The notes below the pieces were generated by a model. It had not been told where the DNA came from and made no database searches. It saw nothing but the letters and a program-made list of their open reading frames with translations. From assembly GCF_003353055.1 (NCBI RefSeq), contig NZ_QKWJ01000005.1, positions 1 through 64,000 of the forward strand: a DNA stretch of 64,000 nucleotides, written 5' to 3'. Origin of the DNA: Cupriavidus lacunae. Its GTDB lineage: Bacteria > Pseudomonadota > Gammaproteobacteria > Burkholderiales > Burkholderiaceae. Position numbers and translations under genes: made by a program. The stretch's first letter is position 1. Each line of letters begins with the position of its first letter. Positions 38,113 through 46,316 of this stretch are shown here, one piece after another.

Positions 38113-38970
38113 ATGCTCAGCTACCGTCACGCCTTCCACGCCGGCAACCATGCCGATGTCCTCAAACACGCCGTCGTGGTGCAACTGCTCGAGCACCTGA
38201 CGCAGAAGGACAAGGCGTTCTGGTACATCGACACCCATGCCGGCGCCGGCCTCTATGCGCTGGACCACGCCTACGCGCAGAAGAAGGCCGAGTTCGAAAC
38301 CGGCATCGCGCCGCTGTGGCGCGCCGCCGCCGGCGGCACCCAGCTGCCGGAGATGCTGGACGAGTACCTGGACCAGGTGCGCGCGCTCAACCCGGACGGC
38401 AACCTGCGCCACTACCCCGGCTCGCCCTGGCTGGCCTGGCAGATGCTGCGCGAGCATGACCGGCTGCGGCTGTTCGAACTGCACAGCACCGAGATCCAGG
38501 TGCTGCGCGACAACTTCCGCGGTGCCGGGCGCCGCGTGATGCTGTACGACGGCGACGGCTTCGGCGGCATCAAGGCCATCCTGCCCCCGGCGCCGCGCCG
38601 CGCACTGGTGCTGGTCGATCCGTCCTACGAGGACAAGCAGGACTACGCCCGCACCGTGCAGACCGTGCGCGACGGGCTGGAGCGCTTTGCCACCGGCGTC
38701 TACGCGGTCTGGTACCCGCAGGTGCAGCGGCGCGAATCGGTGCAGTTGCCGGTGCAGCTCAAGGGCCTGCCGCTCAAGAGCTGGCTGCACGTCACCCTGA
38801 CCGTGAAGCATCCGGTCGAGGGCGGCCTGGGCCTGCACGGCAGCGGCATGTTCATCATCAACCCGCCGTGGCGGCTGAAGGAATCGCTGCAGCAGGCCAT
38901 GCCGGTGCTGACCGACCTGCTCGGCCAGGACGACGGCGCAACGTTCACGCTCGAAGCCGAGGAGCACTGA
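38113..38970 (+). CDS. rlmJ: 23S rRNA (adenine-2030-N6)-methyltransferase RlmJ
   Basis: RlmJ methylates A2030 of 23S rRNA. It has 285 aa, with the family N-terminus [22 protein letters not shown]-site [12 protein letters not shown] and GDGFGGI. The catalytic motif, usually DPPY or similar, reads DPSY here (residues 169-172). The tail [13 protein letters not shown] is typical. Its 3' end overlaps the convergent VanZ-like gene by 26 bp. Confidence 0.94.
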   Translation: MLSYRHAFHAGNHADVLKHAVVVQLLEHLTQKDKAFWYIDTHAGAGLYALDHAYAQKKAEFETGIAPLWRAAAGGTQLPEMLDEYLDQVRALNPDGNLRHYPGSPWLAWQMLREHDRLRLFELHSTEIQVLRDNFRGAGRRVMLYDGDGFGGIKAILPPAPRRALVLVDPSYEDKQDYARTVQTVRDGLERFATGVYAVWYPQVQRRESVQLPVQLKGLPLKSWLHVTLTVKHPVEGGLGLHGSGMFIINPPWRLKESLQQAMPVLTDLLGQDDGATFTLEAEEH

Positions 38971-39319
38971 GGCGGCGCACCAGCCAGTCCAGCGCCATGC
39001 CCGCGGCCAGGCCGATGCAGTCGGCCAGCAGGTCGAGCCAGTCCGCCTCGCGGTAGCCGGTCTGCCCCTGCAGCAACTCGATCAGGCCGCCGTACGCCAC
39101 CAGCCCCAGCAATACGGCCCAGCCACGCCCGGCATAGGCGCGCCGCCCCAGCACGCCCAGTACCGCGAATGCCAGCATATGGTTGGCCTTGTCCCAGCCG
39201 GTGGTCGGCAGGGGCTGGCTCGGCGGCAGCAGCGACAGGACCAGCACCGCGGCCGCGCAGCCCCAGAAAAGCAGGCGCCAGCGCAGCGGAGTCAGCGTCG
39301 GGAGGGAAATCATCGGCAT
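38945..39319 (-). CDS. VanZ-like family membrane protein
   Basis: A 124-aa membrane protein with three to four hydrophobic segments and the VanZ-like pattern TTGWDKANHMLAFAVLGVL followed by IELLQGQTGYREADWLDLLADCIGLAAG. The role is unknown outside enterococcal teicoplanin resistance, and no resistance should be inferred. The start at 39319 (MPMISLPT) is a choice; an ATG two codons later is possible. It converges with and overlaps rlmJ. Confidence 0.8.
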   Translation of the reverse strand: MPMISLPTLTPLRWRLLFWGCAAAVLVLSLLPPSQPLPTTGWDKANHMLAFAVLGVLGRRAYAGRGWAVLLGLVAYGGLIELLQGQTGYREADWLDLLADCIGLAAGMALDWLVRRLSAPRLRA

Positions 39320-39426
39320 GCGTGTGGAATCGGGAAAAGCCGACAATATATCCCTGCCGCTTGCCGCCGCCACCGGCGTGCCGGGTAGGGCTGGATTCCC
39401 CCCGCGCCTTGCGCTACAATCCGCAG

Positions 39427-39529
39427 CCTTGTTGCAGTGCAGGCGCAAGCCATGCCGACACCACGTTTCGGCAGCCGGTGCAGCCAGCAGCGGACAGCGC
39501 AAAGGCGGGCAGTTCCAGCCGCCTTTTTT
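39427..39529 (+). ncRNA. Candidate small RNA upstream of tRNA-Leu
   Basis: A -10-like TACAAT (39415-39420) is followed about 80 bp later by a good intrinsic terminator (stem AAGGCGG/CCGCCTT, 39502-39525, then a T-run to 39529). The roughly 100-nt transcript would be structured, for example GCCGA/TCGGC near 39452-39475. No open frame with a ribosome site lies inside. It does not match SRP RNA, tmRNA or RNase P by eye. The -35 is poor (TGGATT at 17 bp). It could instead be an attenuated leader of tRNA-Leu. The 5' end is estimated. Confidence 0.4.
39502..39529 (+). terminator. Rho-independent terminator before tRNA-Leu
   Basis: A 7-bp stem AAGGCGG/CCGCCTT with a 10-nt loop and six T on the plus strand. 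No protein gene on the plus strand ends just upstream, so it must end a non-coding transcript or be fortuitous. Confidence 0.65.
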
Positions 39530-39594
39530 GCTTTCCTGTCCTGCCCCTGCCAACGAGCATCGCGGCCGCCCGCCCGGGCAGCGCCGCAAGGACC

Positions 39595-39681
39595 GCGAGG
39601 GTGGCGAAATTGGTAGACGCACCAGGTTTAGGTCCTGACGCCAGCAATGGTGTAGGGGTTCGAGTCCCCTCCCTCGCACCA
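39595..39681 (+). tRNA. tRNA-Leu (anticodon TAG)
   Basis: An 87-nt class II tRNA with a long variable arm and encoded CCA. The acceptor GCGAGGG pairs with CCCTCGC, the D-arm is GTGGCGAAATTGGTAGACGC, the anticodon loop TTTAGGT carries TAG, and the T-loop is GTTCGAG. It is a single-gene tRNA locus. Confidence 0.97.
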
Positions 39682-39812
39682 CCCGCCTTCCAAGTGGCGG
39701 GCTGACAACCTCCCCTCCCCTTTAGCCCTTCCCCCTTAGCCCCTTCGCCCCGCCTCTCTCGGCAGGCACCCCCACGCCGGCTCTTTCCAGCTTCCGCCAT
39801 CGACGCTATGAT

Positions 39813-39841
39813 TTGGTCATCGTATCGATAATCGATACATT
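39813..39841 (+). promoter_or_regulatory. IclR-gene promoter with operator in the spacer
   Basis: TTGGTC (39813-39818) and TACATT (39836-39841) are 17 bp apart. The perfect 17-bp palindrome GTATCGATAATCGATAC (39822-39838) fills the spacer. A repressor bound there would block RNA polymerase. The position, about 85-110 bp upstream of the regulator ATG, suggests autoregulation. Confidence 0.55.
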
Positions 39842-39923
39842 CGTATATTGGTGCAATATTCACTCATCGTGGTGCAGCCATCCCGCCGATGGTGCCGCCC
39901 GGCCTCTCGCTTCCGACGTAACC

Positions 39924-40730
39924 ATGCCGTCAAAACCCGCCCCGCCACCGGCGCCCACCCCCGACCGCGACAACCCGCTGTTCAACCAGTCGCTCGAAAA
40001 AGGCCTCGAAGTCCTGCGCGCCTTCAACGGCGTCCACCGCACGCTGACGCTGTCTGAACTGGCCGCGCTGACCGGCATGAACAAGAGCTCGGCGCAGCGC
40101 ACCATCCATACGCTGGAGGCACTGGGTTACGTCGACAAGCATCCGCAGACGCGCCGCTTCCGGCTGACGCCGCGGGTGATGGAGATCGGCTACAACTACC
40201 TGGCGGCCGATGCGCTGATCCCGGTGGCCAGCCCCTACCTGTCGCAGTTGGCCGCCGCCAGCGGCGAGACCGCCAACCTGACCGAGCCGGTCGGGCTGGA
40301 CATGGTCTACGTGGCGCAGCTGATGACCGCCAAACACATGCCGGTGCTGACGCCGGTCGGCATGCGCATCCCGATGTACTGCACCAGTTCCGGCCGGGCT
40401 TACCTCAGCAGGCTGCCCGATGAACAGGTCATGGCGATGCTGGCGCAGTCAACGCGCGAGGCGCGCACGCCGGCCACGCTGACCGATCCCGACGCCATCT
40501 TCGAGCGCGTGGCGGCGTGCCGCCGGCTGGGCTACGCCTGCAACGAAGAGGAGCTGTTCATCGGCGACATGGGACTGGCCGCGCCCGTCGTCAACAGCCA
40601 GGGCGTGGCGGTCGGCGCGGTGCACGTGTCGCCGCCGGCCAGCCGCTGGAGCATGGCCGAGGCGCAGAAGAAGCTGGCGCCGCTGGTGATGGAATGCGCG
40701 TGGGCGATCTCGCGCTCCATTGCCCATTGA
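39924..40730 (+). CDS. IclR family transcriptional regulator
   Basis: A 268-aa regulator with the IclR layout. The N-terminal winged helix (about 20-85) includes SLEKGLEVLRAF, LTLSELAALTGMNKSSAQRTIHTLEALGYV. The C-terminal effector domain (about 100-265) includes AYLSRLPDEQV, GYACNEEELFIGDMGLAAPVV and GAVHVSPPASRWS. The ATG at 39924 was chosen because the N-terminal tail before the helix is typical. It may regulate the downstream amide-utilisation locus, which is an inference from position. A palindromic operator precedes it. Confidence 0.92.
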   Translation: MPSKPAPPPAPTPDRDNPLFNQSLEKGLEVLRAFNGVHRTLTLSELAALTGMNKSSAQRTIHTLEALGYVDKHPQTRRFRLTPRVMEIGYNYLAADALIPVASPYLSQLAAASGETANLTEPVGLDMVYVAQLMTAKHMPVLTPVGMRIPMYCTSSGRAYLSRLPDEQVMAMLAQSTREARTPATLTDPDAIFERVAACRRLGYACNEEELFIGDMGLAAPVVNSQGVAVGAVHVSPPASRWSMAEAQKKLAPLVMECAWAISRSIAH

Positions 40731-40875
40731 GGGCTACCGCAGGGGTGGTAGAACACCTGAGTGGCAGCGCCTTTCGCCGGCCCTTGCCGCGATCTATTCT
40801 GAAGGTGTCGGGGCGGCGTTGCGCGCTGCGCAGGCTGTCTCCGGCATCTACACCTCAGCCCTGATCGGAGGGCAT

Positions 40876-41223
40876 ATGAAATTCCCTGCCTTGCTGTTGG
40901 CAGCGTCGATGGCCGCTGGCTGGTCATCGCTCGCCCAGGCTGCCGGATGCCAGTACGACATGCAGTGCAAAGGAGAGCGGATCTGCCAGCAAGGGCAGTG
41001 CGTCTTTCCTGACGCGGAAGAAACCGCGGAAGCCGGCGGGCCGGCGCCGCTGCCGGCGACCAGGCGCACGCCTGCGCCGCCGCCAGCCCGCGGGTGCTGC
41101 ACCGTGGCAGGCAAGCTGAAGCTGTCGCCGTCCTCGGCGTCGGACACCAACCTGGGCAACGGCGATGCGTGCCAGGGGCTGACCGCCTCCGGCAAGCCGG
41201 TTCCCGGCACGATCTGCAACTAG
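40876..41223 (+). CDS. Small secreted cysteine-rich protein, unknown function
   Basis: A 115-aa protein with a clear signal peptide (MKFPALLLAASMAAGWSSLAQA) and eight cysteines in the mature part. The first four form C-x5-C-x5-C-x4-C around DMQCKGERICQQGQC, the spacing of small disulfide knots seen in many secreted proteins. A Pro/Ala/Arg linker follows, then a second region with a CC pair. The ATG at 40876 follows GGAGGG. I do not recognise a family function. It sits alone between the IclR gene and the convergent hydrolase. Confidence 0.75.
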   Translation: MKFPALLLAASMAAGWSSLAQAAGCQYDMQCKGERICQQGQCVFPDAEETAEAGGPAPLPATRRTPAPPPARGCCTVAGKLKLSPSSASDTNLGNGDACQGLTASGKPVPGTICN

Positions 41224-41257
41224 CCCCGATAACCAGCATCGGATCTGGCGCGCGCGC

Positions 41258-42505
41258 CTAGCGCGCGTGCGCCAGCATGGCCTGCAGCAGCACGTTGGCG
41301 CCTGCCTCGACATGCTCGGGCAGCGCGTCTTCCAGTTCGTTGTGGCTGATGCCGTCCTTGCACGGCACGAAGATCATGCCGGTGGGCGCGCGCCGCGCGA
41401 CGTAGACCGCATCGTGGCCGGCGCCGCTGACCACGTCCATATGCGGCAGGCCCAGCGCTGACGCCGCGCGCCGCACGCTGTCCACGCACTCGGGCGCGAA
41501 CACGCACGGCTCGAACTTCACCACCTGGCGGATGTCGACCTCAACGCCGGCGGCCACGGCAATGCCTTCGAACCCCGCGTGCATGGCCGCATGCATGCGG
41601 TCCAGGCCATCCTGCGACAGGTTGCGGAAATCGACCGAGAAATCGACCCGGCCCGGAATCACGTTGCGCGAGTTCGGCGTGACTTGCAGGTAGCCGACCG
41701 TGCCGCGCCCGTGCGGTGCCTCGTCATGTGCGATCTGGTTGACCGCGTCGACCATGCGCGCGGCCGCCAGCATGGCGTCGTGGCGCAGCGCCAGCGGCGT
41801 CGGGCCCGCGTGCGCATCCATGCCGGTCACGGTCACGTCGTACCACTGCTGCCCCAGCGCGCCCGAGACCACGCCGATCGGCAGCCCGGCCGCCTCGAGC
41901 ACCGGCCCCTGCTCGATGTGCGCCTCGAAGTAGGCCCCGAACATGCCGCCCGGCACCTCGCCCGCCGGCTGCGCGCCGCGGTAGCCGATGGCCGCCAGCG
42001 CGTCGCCCACACTGACGCCATCCACATCGGCCTGCGCGCGCGCAAAGGCCGCGTCGAACTCGCCCGCGAACACGCCCGAGCCCATCATCACCGGCGTAAA
42101 GCGCGTGCCCTCCTCGTTGGTCCAGAACGCAACCTCCAGCGGCGCGCGCGTGACGATGCCCAGGTCGTCGAGCGTGCGCATGACCTCCAGCCCCGCCAGC
42201 ACGCCGAAGTTGCCGTCGAACTTGCCGCCCGAAGGCTGGGTGTCGATATGGCTGCCGGTGGCCACGGCGCGTGCGTGGGGGTCGCTGCCGGCGCGGCGCG
42301 CGAAGACGTTGCCGATCTCGTCGACACGCACGTCGAGGCCCGCCTCGCGGCACCACTGCACCACCAGGTCGCGGCCCTGGCGGTCGGCCTCGGTCAGCGC
42401 GATGCGGCACACGCCGCCCCTGGGCGTGGCGCCGATCGCGGCGAGGTCCATCAGCGATTGCCACAGGCGGGCGCCATTGATGCGGGGAAGGTGTAGCTGG
42501 TCCAT
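41258..42505 (-). CDS. Zn-dependent M20-family amidohydrolase (N-carbamoyl-amino acid hydrolase / allantoate amidohydrolase type)
   Basis: A 415-aa metal hydrolase that removes carbamoyl or ureido groups from N-carbamoyl amino acids, ureidopropionate or allantoate. Metal ligands are visible: H86 in GSHIDTQ, D97 in KFDGNFG, E131/E132 in WTNEEGTRF, the His in FEAHIEQGPVLE, and the C-terminal His in CKDGISHNELED. The start at 42505 is the family-like start; no strong SD is seen. It is divergent from the ABC transporter operon, with the sigma-54 promoter in the 159-bp gap pointing the other way. Exact substrate unknown. Confidence 0.9.
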   Translation of the reverse strand: MDQLHLPRINGARLWQSLMDLAAIGATPRGGVCRIALTEADRQGRDLVVQWCREAGLDVRVDEIGNVFARRAGSDPHARAVATGSHIDTQPSGGKFDGNFGVLAGLEVMRTLDDLGIVTRAPLEVAFWTNEEGTRFTPVMMGSGVFAGEFDAAFARAQADVDGVSVGDALAAIGYRGAQPAGEVPGGMFGAYFEAHIEQGPVLEAAGLPIGVVSGALGQQWYDVTVTGMDAHAGPTPLALRHDAMLAAARMVDAVNQIAHDEAPHGRGTVGYLQVTPNSRNVIPGRVDFSVDFRNLSQDGLDRMHAAMHAGFEGIAVAAGVEVDIRQVVKFEPCVFAPECVDSVRRAASALGLPHMDVVSGAGHDAVYVARRAPTGMIFVPCKDGISHNELEDALPEHVEAGANVLLQAMLAHAR

Positions 42506-42606
42506 ATCTGGTTGCTGTCGGTGAAGGAAAGGAAGAAGGCACCCGTTCAGCAAGAAGCAGACCACCATCAGCCTGTCCCAGCGCCGCCCGCACTGGCCCG
42601 TCACCG

Positions 42607-42622
42607 TGGCACATGACTTGCT
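42607..42622 (+). promoter_or_regulatory. Sigma-54 (RpoN) promoter of the ABC transporter-amidase operon
   Basis: TGGCACATGACTTGCT matches the -24/-12 consensus (TGGCAC-N5-TTGCW) with the invariant GG and GC exactly 12 bp apart. It points at the binding-protein gene, whose GTG start is 43 bp further on. Sigma-54 promoters need an enhancer-binding activator such as NtrC; no clear upstream activator site was identified by eye. Confidence 0.8.
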
Positions 42623-42664
42623 TTAGAGACATCCGTCCCTTCAAGCCAACCCAGGAGCAAGCCT

Positions 42665-44341
42665 GTGCACCACCACCCGTCCCATCTCGCGAAAGGTCTC
42701 AAGTCCGCTGCCTCGGTCATGAGCGCAGCCGTGCTGGCGCTGCTCGCGCTGCCCGGTGCCGCCCATGCCGACAAGGTGCTGCGCATCGGCATGACCGCCG
42801 CCGACATCCCGCGCACGCTGGGCCAGCCCGACCAGGGCTTCGAGGGCAACCGCTTCTCCGGCATCCCGATGTACGACGGCCTCACGCAATGGGACCTGTC
42901 CAGGGGCAACGGCCCCAGCCTGCTGATCCCCGGCCTGGCCACCGAATGGAAGGTCGACGCCGCCGACAAGACCAGGTGGGTGTTCAAGCTGCGCCCCGGC
43001 GTGAAGTTCCACGACGGCACCCCGTTCAACGCCGATGCCGTGGTCTGGAATGTCGGCAAGGTGCTGGACAAGACCGCGAAGCAGTTCGATCCCAGCCAGG
43101 TCGGCGTGACCGCCTCGCGCATGCCGACACTGCGCACGGCAAAAAAAATCGACGACCTCACCGTGGAACTGGTCACCTCCGAGCCGGACTCCTTCCTCCC
43201 CTACAACCTGACCAACCTGTTCATGGCCTCGCCCACGCAGTGGGAGAAGAAGTTCACCGCGGTGCCGGCCTCGGTCACCGATCCGGTCGAGCGCTCCAAG
43301 CAGGCCTGGGTCGCCTTCGCCGCCGACGCCGCCGGCACCGGCCCGTTCAGGATGAGCCGCTTCGTGCCGCGCGAGCGCCTGGAAGTGGTGCGCAATGCGC
43401 AATACTGGGACGCGAAGCGCGTGCCCAGGATCGACAAGGTGGTGATGGTGCCGATGCCCGAGGCCAACGCGCGCACCGCCGCGCTGCTGTCGGGCCAGGT
43501 CGACTGGATCGAGGCGCCGGCGCCCGACGCCATCGCCCAGATCAAGAGCCGCGGTTTCCAGGTCTATGCCAATGCGCAGCCGCATATGTGGCCGTGGCAG
43601 CTGTCGTTCGCGCCAGGGTCGCCGTGGCTGGACAAGCGCGTGCGCCAGGCCGCGAACCTGTGCGTCAACCGCGGCGGGCTGAAGACCCTGCTGGGCGGCT
43701 ACATGGCCGAGGCCAAGGGCATCGTCGAGGCCGGCAACCCGTGGTGGGGCAATCCGAAGTTCGATATCAGGTACGACCCGGCCGCGGCCAGGAAGCTGAT
43801 GCAGGAGGCCGGCTACTCGGCCGCCAGGCCGGTCAAGGTCAAGGTGCAGGTATCGGCGTCTGGTTCCGGCCAGATGCAGCCGCTGCCGATGAACGAGTAC
43901 GTGCAGCAGAACCTGAAGGAGTGCTTCATCGACGTCGACTTCGACGTGGTCGAGTGGAACACCCTCTTCACCAACTGGCGCGTCGGCGCCAAGGACGCCA
44001 GCACGCACGGCGCCAACGCCATCAACGTCAGCTTTGCGGCGATGGACCCGTTCTTCGCCATGGTGCGCTTCGTCAGCACCAAGACGCAGCCGCCGGTCTC
44101 GAACAACTGGGGCTACTTCGGCAATGCCGAGTTCGACAAGCTGATCGAGAACGCGCGCACGTCCTTTGACGAGAAATCGCGCGACGCGGCGCTGGCCAAA
44201 CTGCATGCCCGCATCGTCGAGGAGTCGCCGTTCGTACTGATCGCGCACGACGTCGGCCCGCGCGCGATCTCGAAGAAGGTCAAGGGCGTGGTGCAGCCGC
44301 AGAGCTGGTTCATCGATATCGCGACGATGTCGATGGACTGA
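42665..44341 (+). CDS. Peptide/opine-type ABC transporter substrate-binding protein
   Basis: A periplasmic binding protein of family 5 (DppA/OppA type), 558 aa. The GTG start at 42665 follows AGGAG and gives a full signal peptide with Lys in the n-region and cleavage near AHA-DKVLRIG. A later ATG at 42719 would lose the basic start. The family signature appears at WVFKLRPGVKFHDGTPFNADAVVWNV. A run of eight A at 43141-43148 lies in frame. It is the first gene of a five-gene importer ending in an amidase gene, so the ligand may be a small amide or peptide-like nitrogen compound. Confidence 0.93.
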   Translation: MHHHPSHLAKGLKSAASVMSAAVLALLALPGAAHADKVLRIGMTAADIPRTLGQPDQGFEGNRFSGIPMYDGLTQWDLSRGNGPSLLIPGLATEWKVDAADKTRWVFKLRPGVKFHDGTPFNADAVVWNVGKVLDKTAKQFDPSQVGVTASRMPTLRTAKKIDDLTVELVTSEPDSFLPYNLTNLFMASPTQWEKKFTAVPASVTDPVERSKQAWVAFAADAAGTGPFRMSRFVPRERLEVVRNAQYWDAKRVPRIDKVVMVPMPEANARTAALLSGQVDWIEAPAPDAIAQIKSRGFQVYANAQPHMWPWQLSFAPGSPWLDKRVRQAANLCVNRGGLKTLLGGYMAEAKGIVEAGNPWWGNPKFDIRYDPAAARKLMQEAGYSAARPVKVKVQVSASGSGQMQPLPMNEYVQQNLKECFIDVDFDVVEWNTLFTNWRVGAKDASTHGANAINVSFAAMDPFFAMVRFVSTKTQPPVSNNWGYFGNAEFDKLIENARTSFDEKSRDAALAKLHARIVEESPFVLIAHDVGPRAISKKVKGVVQPQSWFIDIATMSMD

Positions 44342-44464
44342 TCCCCCGGCCGCCAGACGGACGCCGCGCGGCTGCCCCACCGCCACGCGGCCCGGCAATC
44401 CCGCCATGTCTCTCCGGCGTGCCGCGCGCTGCGCACGCACGCCCCCAACTTGCCGGATCCTCGC

Positions 44465-45415
44465 ATGCAATACCTGTTCCGCCGCATCCTCTATGCCATC
44501 CCCATCCTGCTCGGGGTGGCGCTGCTGTGCTTCTCGCTGGTCCATATCGCCCCAGGCGATCCGCTGGTGTCGGTGCTGCCGCCAGACGCCTCCGAAGACC
44601 TGCGCCGCCAGCTCACCGCGCTCTACGGCTTCGACAAGCCCTTCCTGGAGCAATTCGCGCACTGGCTTGGCCGCGCGCTGCAGGGCGACCTCGGTACCTC
44701 GATCGCCACCAGCCGCCCGGTGATGGCCGAAGTGAGCAAGGCGGTGGTCAACTCCCTGCGCCTGGCCACCGTCGCCACGCTGATCGGCTTCAGCTTCGGC
44801 TGCCTGTTCGGCTTTGTCGCCGGTTACCTGCGCGATTCGGTGGCCGACCGCACCGCGTCGCTGTTGTCGGTGCTGGGCGTCAGCATCCCGCACTACTGGC
44901 TGGGCATGGTGCTGGTGATCGCGTTCTCGGTGCTGCTGGGCTGGTTGCCGGCCACCGGCGCCGGGCCGGGCGGCTCCGGCGACTGGGCGTGGGACTGGGA
45001 GCACCTGCAGTACATGCTGCTGCCGGCGGTGACCATGTCGGTGATCCCGATGGGCATCGTGGCACGCACGGTGCGCGCGCTGGTGGCCGAGATCCTGGCC
45101 AACGAGTTCATCGTCGGCCTGCGCGCGCGCGGCCTGTCGGACCTGGCCGTGTTCCGCCACGTGCTCAAGAACGTGGCGCCGACCGCGCTCTCGGTGATGG
45201 GCCTGCAGCTGGGCTACCTGCTGGGCGGCTCGATCCTGATCGAGACCGTGTTCTCGTGGCCCGGCACCGGCTTCCTGCTCAACGCCGCCATCTTCCAGCG
45301 CGACTTCCCGCTGCTGCAGGGGACCATCCTGGTGCTGGCGGTGTTCTTCGTGCTGCTCAACCTGCTGGTCGACGCGCTGCAGACGCTGTTCGACCCGCGC
45401 ATCCAGCGCAGCTAA
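44465..45415 (+). CDS. Peptide-type ABC transporter permease, DppB family
   Basis: A 316-aa inner-membrane permease with six hydrophobic segments. The family opening (MQYLFRRILYAIPILLGVALLCFSLVHIAPGDPL) and the EAA-like cytoplasmic loop (FIVGLRARGLSDLAVFRHVLKNVAP) are clear. The start at 44465 is the likely one, though its ribosome site is weak; the gap after the binding-protein gene is 123 bp. It is followed by the DppC-like permease 10 bp away. Confidence 0.92.
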   Translation: MQYLFRRILYAIPILLGVALLCFSLVHIAPGDPLVSVLPPDASEDLRRQLTALYGFDKPFLEQFAHWLGRALQGDLGTSIATSRPVMAEVSKAVVNSLRLATVATLIGFSFGCLFGFVAGYLRDSVADRTASLLSVLGVSIPHYWLGMVLVIAFSVLLGWLPATGAGPGGSGDWAWDWEHLQYMLLPAVTMSVIPMGIVARTVRALVAEILANEFIVGLRARGLSDLAVFRHVLKNVAPTALSVMGLQLGYLLGGSILIETVFSWPGTGFLLNAAIFQRDFPLLQGTILVLAVFFVLLNLLVDALQTLFDPRIQRS

Positions 45416-45425
45416 GGAGGCCGCC

Positions 45426-46313
45426 ATGGACATGACGCTCGACCAATCCCCGGCCGCTGCCGCGGTGCAGCGCTCGCCCGGCTACTGGGCCACGGTGGGC
45501 CGGCGCCTGCTGCGCAACAAGCTGGCCATGCTCGCCGCGCTGGTGCTGCTGGCGCTGGTGCTGACGGCGCTGTTCGCCCCGGTGCTGATGCCCGCCGACC
45601 CGTACGCCTCATCGATCCTCAAGCGTCTCAAGCCGATCGGCACCGAGCACTTCCCGCTCGGCACCGACGAGCTTGGCCGCGACATGCTGTCGCGCCTGAT
45701 GCTGGGCGCGCGGCTGTCGCTGTTCATGGGCATCACGCCGGTGCTGCTTACCTTTGTCATCGGCAGCGCGCTGGGCATAGTGGCCGGCTATGCCGGCGGC
45801 TGGACCAATACCATGATCATGCGGCTCACGGACATCCTGTACGCGTTCCCGTCGGTGCTGCTGGCGATCGCGCTGTCGGGCACGCTGGGCGCGGGCGTGG
45901 GCAATGCGCTGCTGTCGCTGACCATCGTCTTTATCCCGCAGATCGTGCGCGTGGCGGAAAGCGTGACCACCCAGGTGCGCAACCGTGAGTTTGTCGACGC
46001 GGCGCGTGCCTCGGGCGCATCGTCGCTGACGATCGTGCGCGCGCATGTGCTCAACAATGTGCTCGGGCCGATCTTCGTCTATGCCACCAGCCTGATCTCG
46101 GTGTCGATGATCCTGGCCTCCGGCCTGTCCTTCCTCGGCCTGGGCGTGAAGCCGCCCGAGCCGGAGTGGGGCCTGATGCTCAACACGCTGCGCACGGCCA
46201 TCTACACTCAGCCGTGGGTCGCCGCCCTGCCCGGCGCCATGATCTTCCTGACCTCGGTCTCGTTCAACCTGCTGGCCGACGGCATCCGCTCGGCCATGGA
46301 AATCAAGGACTGA
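45426..46313 (+). CDS. Peptide-type ABC transporter permease, DppC family
   Basis: The 295-aa second permease, with an N-terminal OppC-type segment (RRLLRNKLAMLAALVLLALVLTALFAPVL) and the EAA loop FVDAARASGASSLTIVRAHVLNNVLGPI. LGTDELGRDMLSRLMLGARLSL is the usual periplasm-to-membrane signature. The ATG at 45426 follows AAGGAGG. The stop is three bases before the next ATG. Confidence 0.94.
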   Translation: MDMTLDQSPAAAAVQRSPGYWATVGRRLLRNKLAMLAALVLLALVLTALFAPVLMPADPYASSILKRLKPIGTEHFPLGTDELGRDMLSRLMLGARLSLFMGITPVLLTFVIGSALGIVAGYAGGWTNTMIMRLTDILYAFPSVLLAIALSGTLGAGVGNALLSLTIVFIPQIVRVAESVTTQVRNREFVDAARASGASSLTIVRAHVLNNVLGPIFVYATSLISVSMILASGLSFLGLGVKPPEPEWGLMLNTLRTAIYTQPWVAALPGAMIFLTSVSFNLLADGIRSAMEIKD

Positions 46314-46316
46314 ACC

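Noticed and set aside
38945..39319. VanZ-like gene as an antibiotic resistance determinant
   Set aside because: VanZ-like domains are widespread without resistance function, and no van-type neighbours are present.
39595..39681. tRNA-Leu as an attachment site of an integrated element
   Set aside because: No integrase, no repeat of the tRNA 3' end, and the downstream genes look native.
43141..43148. Run of eight A in the ABC binding-protein gene as a slippage site
   Set aside because: The frame is continuous and encodes ordinary Lys-Lys; no overlapping product on either side.
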